DNA of 5,281 nt from an uncultured Bacteroidota bacterium (GTDB taxonomy: Bacteria; Bacteroidota; Ignavibacteria; UBA10030; UBA8401). This document shows positions 1 through 5,281 of the stretch, one piece after another (position 1 is the first letter of the stretch; each line of letters starts with the position of its first letter). Position numbers and translations under genes: made by a program. Location of the stretch: NCBI GenBank assembly GCA_937920105.1, contig CALETH010000122.1, positions 1-5,281 on the forward strand, read 5' to 3'. The notes below the pieces were generated by a model. The model saw only the letters and a program-made list of their open reading frames with translations. It had not been told where the DNA came from and did not search any database.

Positions 1-1051
1 AAAATATTCTTCATTAGAAAATCTTCCACAAGGAATAAAAATTCAAAACTTATCAAAAGTATGGACTAATGAAAAAAATGATGAAAAAGTTCAATCCATT
101 ATAAAGCAAAACAAATATGCAAAAATAAAAACATTTACTGCATTGAATACCGCATTTTTACATGAAGGAATTTTTATTTCGGTAGAACCAAATGCGAAAA
201 TCAACAAACCAATACATATACTTTCAATTTCCATTGGAAAAGAAATTATCTCACAACCAAGAATAATTGTTCATGTTGGAAAAAATGCAAAAGTAGAAAT
301 ATTAGAAAATTATTGTTCATTAACAGAAGATGTACATTTTACGAATGCTGTTTCTGAAATTTTTGTAGAAGAAAAGGCATTTTTGGAATACGTGAAAATT
401 CAACAACAAGCACATACACAATATCATATTCATGATGTTTCCATACATCAACAAAAAGAAAGTGAAGCAGCATTTTTTTCATTAGCACTCGGTTCAGCAA
501 TCGCCAGAAATGATATTGAAATATTTTTAGAAGGAGAAAATTGTAAAAGTAATCTTAACGGATTATATATTTCTGCCGGTGAACAATTGTTAGACCATCA
601 CACAGCAATTCATCACTTACAACCAAACTGCGAAAGTCACGAATTGTTGAAAGGAATTTTACATGAAAAATCTCGTGCGGTGTTTAATGGAAAAATTTTT
701 GTAGAACCAATTGCACAAAAAACAAATTCTAAACAAACAAATAGAAATTTACTCCTTTCCGATGATGCAACAATTAACACAAAACCCCAATTAGAAATTT
801 TCGCCGACGATGTAAAATGTACACATGGTACTACTGTTGGCGGACTTGATTCGCAATCTATTTTTTATTTGGAAAGCAGAGGAATAAGTAAAGAAACAGC
901 AACAGGAATGTTAACTGTTGGTTTTGCTTCAGAAGTAACAGAAAAAATTATGAACGAACAATTTCGTAAAAAAATAGATACACTTATTGTAGAACATCTT
1001 AAACAAAAAATTAAAAATGAAACGCTTCCAGAAATAGTTCACGCTGAGTAA
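1..1051 (+). CDS. sufD: SufD, SUF scaffold complex subunit (5' end outside window)
   Basis: Subunit of the cytoplasmic SufBCD scaffold, where SufD pairs with SufB and binds the ATPase SufC during iron-sulfur cluster assembly. The reading frame is open from base 2 (349 visible residues), so the gene starts upstream; family members are usually about 430-450 residues, so roughly 80-100 are missing. The TTG at 143 is not the start, because the preceding codons encode typical SufD sequence (ENLPQGIKI near residue 6, then FTALNTAF). The beta-helix core of the SufB/SufD family follows, with LLDHHTAIHH and HELLKGIL. The signature ADDVKCTHGTTVG lies near residues 268-280; His275 (codon 824-826) probably matches the conserved His360 of E. 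coli SufD. The FYLESRGI segment and the place directly before sufS favour SufD over SufB. The gap to sufS is 112 bp and contains a repeat. Confidence 0.95.
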   Translation, partial: KYSSLENLPQGIKIQNLSKVWTNEKNDEKVQSIIKQNKYAKIKTFTALNTAFLHEGIFISVEPNAKINKPIHILSISIGKEIISQPRIIVHVGKNAKVEILENYCSLTEDVHFTNAVSEIFVEEKAFLEYVKIQQQAHTQYHIHDVSIHQQKESEAAFFSLALGSAIARNDIEIFLEGENCKSNLNGLYISAGEQLLDHHTAIHHLQPNCESHELLKGILHEKSRAVFNGKIFVEPIAQKTNSKQTNRNLLLSDDATINTKPQLEIFADDVKCTHGTTVGGLDSQSIFYLESRGISKETATGMLTVGFASEVTEKIMNEQFRKKIDTLIVEHLKQKIKNETLPEIVHAE

Positions 1052-1061
1052 TAAAAAAAAT

Positions 1062-1128
1062 GTCATGCCCGAATGTTTTTATCGGGCATCCAGAAAATAG
1101 ATTCCCGCTAAAAGCATGCGGGAATGAC
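1062..1128. repeat. Paired inverted hairpins (REP/BIME-like intergenic repeat)
   Basis: A 67-bp element lies between sufD and sufS. It has two hairpins: 1065-1072 pairs with 1082-1089 (ATGCCCGA/TCGGGCAT), and 1101-1108 pairs with 1118-1125 (ATTCCCGC/GCGGGAAT), each with a 9-nt loop. The ends form an inverted repeat, GTCATGCCCG against GTCATTCCCG. The left half (1062-1090) and the reverse complement of the right half (1100-1128) match at 24 of 29 positions, so this is one unit present twice in opposite orientation. It is clearly more GC-rich than its surroundings. A T5 tract at 1134-1138 follows the second stem after eight bases, so weak termination or mRNA 3'-end protection is possible. The likeness to dispersed palindromic repeats of the GTCATTCCCGC type is from memory; only one copy is in this window. 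Confidence 0.85.
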
Positions 1129-1163
1129 GTGTATTTTTATTACGATTTGTTTATAGACAAACA

Positions 1164-2402
1164 ATGAATACCAAATCCACAACAACATTAAACATAGAAA
1201 AAATTCGCAAAGATTTTCCCATCTTACATACAAAAGTACATGGAAAACCACTTATGTATTTGGATAATGCCAATACAACACAAAAGCCACAAAGCGTTAT
1301 TGATACATTGAAAAAATATTACACAACGCAAAATTCCAACATCCATCGTGGAACACATTATCTCAGCGAAGTTGCAACAAAAGAATATGAAAGTGTTCGA
1401 GAAAAAGTAAAAAATTTTCTCAATGCAAAAAGTGAAAAAGAAATAATTTTCGTACGCGGAACAACAGAAGCAATCAATCTTGTTGTGAATAGTTATGGAA
1501 GAAAAAATATTTTTGAAGGAGATGAAATTCTCATTTCTGCAATGGAACATCATTCCAACATAGTTCCATGGCAAATATTGTGTGAAGAAAAAAAAGCAAA
1601 ACTCAAAATTATCCCCATAAATGATAATGGAGAATTATTGTTGGATGAATATGAAAAACTTCTCACACCAAAAACAAAAATAGTTTCGTTAGTGTACATT
1701 TCCAACTCACTTGGAACAATCAATCCAATCAAACAAATGATAGAGTTGGCACATCGTAACGGAATTCCGGTATTAATAGATGGAGCACAAGCAGCACCGC
1801 ATTTGAAAGTTGATGTTCAAAAATTAGATTGTGATTTTTTTGCATTCTCCAGTCATAAGATTTTCGGACCAACAGGTACAGGTGTGTTATACGGAAAATC
1901 TCATCTGTTAGAATCCATGCCTCCATATCAAGGTGGAGGAGATATGATAAAATCTGTAACATTTGAAAAAACAATTTATAATGATATTCCCTATAAATTT
2001 GAAGCAGGAACACCAAACATTGCAGATGTTATCGGAATGGGTGCAGCGATTGATTATCTTCAATCAGTTGGATTTGAAGCAATTCAAGAACATGAAAAGC
2101 AACTGCTTGAACATGCAACAGAATTAATTCAATCAGTAGAAGGAGTTCGTTTGATTGGAACGGCAAAGAAAAAAGCCAGCGTTCTTTCCTTTGTGATGAA
2201 AGAAGCACACCCTCACGATATTGGCACTATATTAGATAGAGAAGGAATTGCTGTGCGAACAGGACATCACTGTACGCAACCAGTGATGCAGCGTTTTAAA
2301 ATTCCAGCAACAGTTCGTGCATCATTTGCATTTTATAATACACATGATGAAGTGGAAAAATTTATTTCTGCATTAGGAAAAGTGAAGGAGATATTTTCAT
2401 AA
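1164..2402 (+). CDS. sufS: SufS, group II cysteine desulfurase
   Basis: PLP-dependent enzyme that converts L-cysteine to alanine and holds the sulfur as a persulfide, the sulfur source for SUF cluster assembly in the cytoplasm. At 412 residues it is full length for the family (about 405-415). Key residues are visible: His129 in MEHHSNIVPW (stacks on PLP), Asp206 and Gln209 in DGAQAAPH, the Schiff-base Lys232 in SSHKIFGPTG, and the persulfide Cys370 in RTGHHCTQP. All sit six positions after their E. coli counterparts (123, 200, 203, 226, 364), which supports the chosen ATG; the next Met (31) would cut into the conserved MYLDNA region. No Shine-Dalgarno sequence precedes the start, which is common in Bacteroidota-type genomes. 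The stop overlaps the sufU start by one base, implying translational coupling. Its acceptor partner is probably SufU. Confidence 0.97.
   Translation: MNTKSTTTLNIEKIRKDFPILHTKVHGKPLMYLDNANTTQKPQSVIDTLKKYYTTQNSNIHRGTHYLSEVATKEYESVREKVKNFLNAKSEKEIIFVRGTTEAINLVVNSYGRKNIFEGDEILISAMEHHSNIVPWQILCEEKKAKLKIIPINDNGELLLDEYEKLLTPKTKIVSLVYISNSLGTINPIKQMIELAHRNGIPVLIDGAQAAPHLKVDVQKLDCDFFAFSSHKIFGPTGTGVLYGKSHLLESMPPYQGGGDMIKSVTFEKTIYNDIPYKFEAGTPNIADVIGMGAAIDYLQSVGFEAIQEHEKQLLEHATELIQSVEGVRLIGTAKKKASVLSFVMKEAHPHDIGTILDREGIAVRTGHHCTQPVMQRFKIPATVRASFAFYNTHDEVEKFISALGKVKEIFS
2384..2390 (+). promoter_or_regulatory. Ribosome binding site for sufU inside sufS
   Basis: GAAGGAG lies within the last codons of sufS, with 11 bases between it and the sufU ATG at 2402. 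The spacing is slightly long. Together with the TAATG stop/start overlap it suggests that sufU is translated by ribosomes finishing sufS as well as by direct initiation. sufS and sufT have no comparable site. Confidence 0.55.
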
Positions 2403-2857
2403 TGGATGAATTACGAGAATTATATCAACAAGTGATTTTAGACCACAATAAAAACCCGCGAAATTTTAAAACATTACAACATGTTGATAAAAAAGCGGAG
2501 GGCTACAATCCATTGTGTGGAGACCATTACACAATTTCATTATCAATGAAAAATGACATTATTGAAGATATTGCTGTAGAAGGTTCCGGCTGTGCAATTT
2601 CCAAGGCCTCCGCATCGATGATGTCCAACGCAGTAAAAGGGATGACAAAAAAAGAAGCCGAAGAATTGTTTGAAAAATTTCGTTCACTGGTAACAAGAAA
2701 TATTTCTCTTGAAGAAGATATAGAAAATCTTGGATGTCTTGGTGCGTTAGCCGGAGTAGCAGAATTTCCCGCAAGAATTAAATGTGCAAGTTTGCCGTGG
2801 CATACATTGCATTCAGCATTGAGTTCGCAAAATTCAGAAGTAGTTTCAACTGAGTGA
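2402..2857 (+). CDS. sufU: SufU, zinc-dependent sulfur acceptor of SufS
   Basis: Member of the IscU/SufU (NifU N-terminal) fold, 151 residues, typical for SufU. In the well-studied Bacillus protein, SufU binds zinc and takes the persulfide sulfur from SufS, rather than acting as the main scaffold. The expected ligands are present: Cys39 and Asp41 in NPLCGD, Cys64 in GSGCAIS and Cys128 in PARIKCASL. Two features favour SufU over IscU: the extra segment between the second and third cysteines (about residues 85-108), and Lys127 where IscU has a His just before the third cysteine. An additional cysteine, Cys112, occurs in NLGCLGALAGV, where SufU proteins usually have an acidic or polar residue. 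The last ten or so residues after SALSS are a variable tail. The start overlaps the sufS stop, and SufBCD would be the downstream sulfur user. Confidence 0.93.
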   Translation: MDELRELYQQVILDHNKNPRNFKTLQHVDKKAEGYNPLCGDHYTISLSMKNDIIEDIAVEGSGCAISKASASMMSNAVKGMTKKEAEELFEKFRSLVTRNISLEEDIENLGCLGALAGVAEFPARIKCASLPWHTLHSALSSQNSEVVSTE

Positions 2858-2910
2858 TTTTTTAGATGAGATTTGTCAAGTTTATAAAACTTGACAAATC
2901 TTAAAAAATC
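2856..2910. repeat. Long AT-rich perfect palindrome (intergenic hairpin)
   Basis: A 15-bp perfect stem, AGATTTGTCAAGTTT (2869-2883) with its complement at 2887-2901, closes on a 3-nt loop ATA. After a 4-nt bulge on the left side only (2865-2868) the pairing resumes for nine more base pairs, 2856-2864 with 2902-2910 (GATTTTTTA/TAAAAAATC). The structure therefore has 24 base pairs and begins inside the sufU stop codon. No T-run follows on either strand, so it is not a standard intrinsic terminator. It more likely represents a dispersed palindromic repeat or an mRNA processing or stability element. Confidence 0.85.
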
Positions 2911-2947
2911 ATAGTTATCATTAAATCATAACAATCATAGTTTAAAC
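2908..2947. repeat. Short ATCAT array upstream of sufT
   Basis: ATCAT occurs four times, beginning at 2908, 2917, 2925 and 2934, a spacing of 9, 8 and 9 bases. AATCATAG occurs at both ends of the array (2907-2914 area and 2933-2940). The array runs into the 8-bp palindrome GTTTAAAC (2940-2947), two bases before the sufT start. The pattern resembles the AATCAT/AATCCT-type degenerate intergenic repeats seen in Bacteroidota-group genomes; that likeness is from memory. It occupies the place where a ribosome binding site would be, and none is visible. Confidence 0.6.
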
Positions 2948-2949
2948 AA

Positions 2950-3246
2950 ATGAAAGAAGAAATCATCAACGCATTACGCACAGTATTTGACCCCGAAATT
3001 CCCGTGAATATTTACGAACTCGGACTCATTTATGAAATAAATATTAGCGAAGAAGGAAATATTCATATTAAAATGACATTAACTTCTCCCAGTTGTCCCG
3101 CAGCCCAAAGTCTACCACCCGAAGTAAAAGAAAAAGTGGCAACAGTAAATGGAGTAAAAGAGGTGAATGTAGAAATTGTGTGGGAACCACGCTGGGAAAC
3201 CAGCATGATGTCCGAAGAAGCAAAATTAGCGTTGAATATCCAGTAA
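2950..3246 (+). CDS. sufT: SufT-like MIP18/DUF59 iron-sulfur maturation protein
   Basis: A 98-residue single-domain MIP18-family (DUF59) protein, normal length for the short SufT-like members found at the end of SUF operons. Proteins of this family help deliver or mature iron-sulfur clusters on target proteins; the related PaaD acts on a phenylacetyl-CoA oxygenase, but the setting here favours SUF. Conserved features are the opening DPEIPVNIYELGLIY (residues 14-28), TSPSCPAAQSLP with the conserved Cys49 (residues 45-56), and the C-terminal WEPRW...MMSEEAKLAL. The ATG at 2950 fits the family start, with helix 1 immediately after it; there is no Shine-Dalgarno sequence upstream. It is 92 bp from sufU, a gap filled by two repeats, so it may be less tightly coupled to the operon than sufSU, or expressed from its own promoter. 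Confidence 0.9.
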   Translation: MKEEIINALRTVFDPEIPVNIYELGLIYEINISEEGNIHIKMTLTSPSCPAAQSLPPEVKEKVATVNGVKEVNVEIVWEPRWETSMMSEEAKLALNIQ

Positions 3247-3298
3247 AAAAATAGTAAAATAAACAATTATACCATTTATTTAATTACAAAGAGTCTTT

Positions 3299-4606
3299 AT
3301 GAAAAAACTTTTCTTCGTTCTTTTAGTCGTAACAACAGTACAACAATATTGCATTGCTCAATTTCCAGCAACACCAAAATTGTGGTTTAAAGCTGATGCA
3401 CTTAATTTAACTGATGGTGCAACAGTGACAACATGGTATGATAGTTCAGGAAATGGCTATAATGTTACTCAAAGTACTTTTGCTCTTAAACCAATTTTTA
3501 AAACAAATGGTATAAATGGAAAATCCGTAATTCGTTTTGATGGAATAAATGATAGATTAACATGTGCCACTTTTTCTCCTGCAATACAATCACCAATAAC
3601 CATTTTTATGGTATATAAAATACTTTCTGTTCCAACAAATCAACCAGCATATATATTAACAGGTTTGTATAATAACTCGAATGGTTCTCCTTTAGAATTT
3701 AATATTAATTACAATAACAATAATTTGTGGATGTTTGATAGTGCTTCACTTCATAATGGAAGATATTCATTAGCAGTTCCTTTTCAATCTTTTATTATTG
3801 GAAACTATGTCTTTAATGGAAATAGTTCAGAGATGTATGAAAATGGTATGCAAAAAACAGCGCCAAGTACATTTTTTTCTGTTCATTTATCAGAATTTTC
3901 AATTGGTTCAAGTCCTTACTTTGCTTATGTAAACTACTCAATCAATATGGATGTAGCAGAAATCATAGTTTTTAATAATGCTTTCAATACCACAGAACGC
4001 CAACAAGTAGAAACATATCTTCAAAATAAATGGGGAGATATGAGTAACCCATTGCCAGTAACATTAAATAATTTTTCTTACAGTGTTAAAAATAATAATG
4101 TCAATTTACACTGGTCAACTAGTACAGAACAAAACAATGATGGATTTTTTGTAGAAAGAAAAGAAAACAATAAATGGATAAAAATAAATTTTGTTAAAGG
4201 AAATGGTACTACCAATATTTTACAAAACTATAATTTTGTGGATGTTATAAAAAGCGGTAAATATTCTTATCGTTTAAAACAAGTAGATACTGATGGAAAA
4301 TATTTTTACAGTGAAGAATTAGAAGTGAACATTGGTGCACTAACACACTATGGATTAAAAGAAGCATATCCTAATCCATTCAATCCCAATACTACAATAG
4401 AATATCAACTTCCTCAAAAAGAATTTGTAACATTAAAAGTCTATGATGTTTTAGGAAAAGAAATTGCAACATTAGTGAATGGAGAAAAAGAAGTAGGAAC
4501 ACATTCTGCAACATTTAATGCAAATCAATTTTCCAGTGGAATTTATTATTATCGTCTCATTGCAGGAAATTATTCTGAAATGAAAAAAATGGTATTGTTA
4601 AAGTAA
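3299..4606 (+). CDS. Secreted LamG/FN3 protein with T9SS type A sorting domain
   Basis: Exported protein of 435 residues with unknown target. Residues 1-20 form a Sec signal peptide (MKK, hydrophobic stretch, likely cut at CIA|Q); there is no lipobox, so Cys18 is not a lipid anchor. Residues about 25-247 resemble LamG/concanavalin-A-like lectin domains: PKLWFKADA, DSSGNGYN, VIRFDGINDRL and the closing ERQQVETYLQNKWG. Residues about 252-345 are an FN3-like module (LPVTLNNFSY, HWSTSTEQNNDGFFVER, YSYRLKQVDTDGKYFYSEE). Residues about 350-435 are the sorting domain, with YPNPFNP at 357-363, VYDVLGKEIATLV, SGIYYYRL and the final KKMVLLK. In this family the tail directs passage through the outer membrane by the type IX system and is normally removed. 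A carbohydrate-binding or adhesion role is inference; no catalytic motif is seen. It begins 52 bp after sufT and looks unrelated in function. Confidence 0.9.
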   Translation: MKKLFFVLLVVTTVQQYCIAQFPATPKLWFKADALNLTDGATVTTWYDSSGNGYNVTQSTFALKPIFKTNGINGKSVIRFDGINDRLTCATFSPAIQSPITIFMVYKILSVPTNQPAYILTGLYNNSNGSPLEFNINYNNNNLWMFDSASLHNGRYSLAVPFQSFIIGNYVFNGNSSEMYENGMQKTAPSTFFSVHLSEFSIGSSPYFAYVNYSINMDVAEIIVFNNAFNTTERQQVETYLQNKWGDMSNPLPVTLNNFSYSVKNNNVNLHWSTSTEQNNDGFFVERKENNKWIKINFVKGNGTTNILQNYNFVDVIKSGKYSYRLKQVDTDGKYFYSEELEVNIGALTHYGLKEAYPNPFNPNTTIEYQLPQKEFVTLKVYDVLGKEIATLVNGEKEVGTHSATFNANQFSSGIYYYRLIAGNYSEMKKMVLLK

Positions 4607-4651
4607 ACGTAAGATTGTTGTAAATCTCAAAGAGAAAAACTATATTATTTT

Positions 4652-4732
4652 ATGAAAACACGCAGAACCTTCCTTAAAGAAATAAGTTTAGTTTTTACAG
4701 GATTAGCAATAACATCGTCAAAAATATTTTCA
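4652..4732 (+). other. Twin-arginine (Tat) signal peptide of the superoxide dismutase
   Basis: The first residues, MKTRRTFLKE, match the Tat consensus (S/T)RRxFLK at every position. A moderately hydrophobic stretch (ISLVFTGLAI, residues 11-20) follows, then a plausible cleavage site IFS|Q after residue 27. The linker from 28 to 39 (NLPQIIKEQTT) has no counterpart in cytoplasmic superoxide dismutases. Tat export moves folded, metal-loaded proteins, which suits a metalloenzyme; export itself is inferred. Confidence 0.8.
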
Positions 4733-5281
4733 CAAAATTTACCACAAATAATAAAGGAGCAGACAACCATGCCGTACGAACTTTCCCCACTCCCATATTC
4801 CTATGATGCATTAGAGCCATTTATTGATGCACAAACAATGGAAATTCATTATAGCAAACATCACGCTGCTTATGTCAATAATCTTAATACTGCATTAGCA
4901 AATTATCCGGATATTCAAAAGAAAACACCAATAGAACTTATCACATTTCTTAATAGTATTCCTGAAGCCGTAAGAACGGCAGTCCGCAATAATGCTGGCG
5001 GACATGTGAACCATACAATGTTTTGGCAGCAACTCAAAAAAGGAGTTGCAGAACCAAAAGGAAAATTAGGAGAAGCAATCACCGCAACATTTGGTTCAAT
5101 GGAAGCCATGAAAGAACAATTTACCAAAGCAGGTTTAGGACGTTTTGGTTCTGGATGGAGTTGGTTAGCAGTAGATGCAAATAAAAAATTATTTATCACC
5201 TCAACACCAAATCAAGATAATCCATTAATGGATGGAAATATTCCCATTCTCGGTTGTGATGTGTGGGAACATGCATACTAT
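4652..5281 (+). CDS. sodA: Mn-type superoxide dismutase with Tat leader (3' end outside window)
   Basis: Iron/manganese-family superoxide dismutase, converting superoxide to oxygen and hydrogen peroxide. The frame is open from the ATG at 4652 to the last base (210 codons); about 30-35 C-terminal residues should lie beyond. Residues 1-27 look like a twin-arginine signal peptide. The enzyme proper begins at MPYELSPLPYSYDALEP (Met40). All four metal ligands are present: His66 (MEIHY), His121 (NHTMFW), Asp203 and His207 (DVWEHAYY). Tyr74 and His70 of the active site are kept. The GGH at 116-118 and Gln188 in NQDNPL correspond to Gly77/Gln146 of E. coli MnSOD, so manganese or dual-metal use is likelier than strict iron. 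Cys202 replaces the usual hydrophobic residue before the Asp ligand. Whether translation starts at 4652, at 4769 or at both is open. It follows the sorting-domain gene by 45 bp. Confidence 0.95.
   Translation, partial: MKTRRTFLKEISLVFTGLAITSSKIFSQNLPQIIKEQTTMPYELSPLPYSYDALEPFIDAQTMEIHYSKHHAAYVNNLNTALANYPDIQKKTPIELITFLNSIPEAVRTAVRNNAGGHVNHTMFWQQLKKGVAEPKGKLGEAITATFGSMEAMKEQFTKAGLGRFGSGWSWLAVDANKKLFITSTPNQDNPLMDGNIPILGCDVWEHAYY
4753..4759 (+). promoter_or_regulatory. Internal ribosome binding site before Met40 of the superoxide dismutase
   Basis: AAAGGAG lies inside the coding sequence (within the codons for Ile34-Glu36), with nine bases before the in-frame ATG at 4769. This is the best Shine-Dalgarno match in the window and has ideal spacing. 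The outer start at 4652 has only an AT-rich run directly before it and a weak purine stretch at 4629-4638. The methionine at 4769 is exactly where cytoplasmic superoxide dismutases normally begin. Confidence 0.65.

Noticed and set aside
143..1051. Start of sufD at TTG 143
   Set aside because: The frame is open back to base 2 and the upstream codons encode conserved SufD sequence, so the gene begins outside the window.
1224..2016. Three minus-strand open frames opposite sufS
   Set aside because: They lie wholly within a well-supported gene, have low-complexity Phe/Cys/Leu-rich translations and show no recognisable domain.
2559..2774. Minus-strand open frame opposite sufU
   Set aside because: It is a shadow of the conserved SufU coding sequence, without family features or a start signal.
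2908..2938. CRISPR-like array
   Set aside because: The units are 5 bases with 3-4 base gaps, far too short for repeats and spacers, and no cas gene is near.
3063..3266. Minus-strand open frame opposite sufT
   Set aside because: It is a shadow of the DUF59 gene; the + strand translation carries all conserved motifs.
4612..4627. Possible terminator after the LamG gene (AGATT/AATCT)
   Set aside because: The stem is only 5 bp, AT-rich and has no T-run after it.
4615..4648. Sigma-70-like promoter before the superoxide dismutase (TTGTTG ... TATATT)
   Set aside because: The spacing is 20 bases or more, and TATATT-like matches are expected by chance in such AT-rich DNA; no Bacteroidota-type TAnnTTTG box is properly placed.
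4915..5199. Minus-strand open frame opposite the superoxide dismutase
   Set aside because: The + strand encodes the complete set of superoxide dismutase ligands, so the antisense frame is incidental.

Overview
The window is AT-rich (by eye, roughly one third G+C) and every convincing gene lies on the + strand. It looks like a chromosomal segment from the Bacteroidota/Chlorobiota/Ignavibacteriota group. The main evidence is a secreted protein with a LamG-like domain, an FN3-like domain and a C-terminal tail of the YPNPFNP...MVLLK kind. That tail is the type A sorting signal of the type IX secretion system, and this wording is especially typical of Ignavibacteria-like genomes. The lineage call is inference from motif style, not from a search.

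Positions 1-3246 hold the 3' part of a SUF iron-sulfur cluster assembly operon: sufD (start outside the window), sufS (cysteine desulfurase), sufU (zinc-type sulfur acceptor) and a short MIP18/DUF59 gene of the sufT type. sufB and sufC would be expected just upstream. SufS takes sulfur from cysteine as a persulfide, SufU accepts it, the SufBCD scaffold builds the cluster, and the SufT-like protein probably helps with maturation or transfer to target proteins. sufS and sufU overlap by one base. The other two junctions are occupied by intergenic repeats: a 67-bp double hairpin between sufD and sufS, and a long AT-rich palindrome followed by a run of ATCAT units between sufU and sufT.

Positions 3299-4606 encode the secreted LamG/FN3/sorting-domain protein, of unknown target. 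From 4652 to the window end runs a superoxide dismutase of the manganese type, cut off at its C terminus. It begins with a clear twin-arginine leader. The mature enzyme part starts at an internal methionine that has its own well-placed Shine-Dalgarno sequence, so the gene could make both an exported and a cytoplasmic enzyme. Iron-sulfur assembly and superoxide removal fit a common oxidative-stress theme, but no shared regulator is visible.

No tRNA, rRNA, CRISPR array, insertion-sequence transposase or defence system was seen. The less ordinary features are the covarying inverted hairpin pair, the palindrome plus ATCAT array, and the two-start superoxide dismutase.
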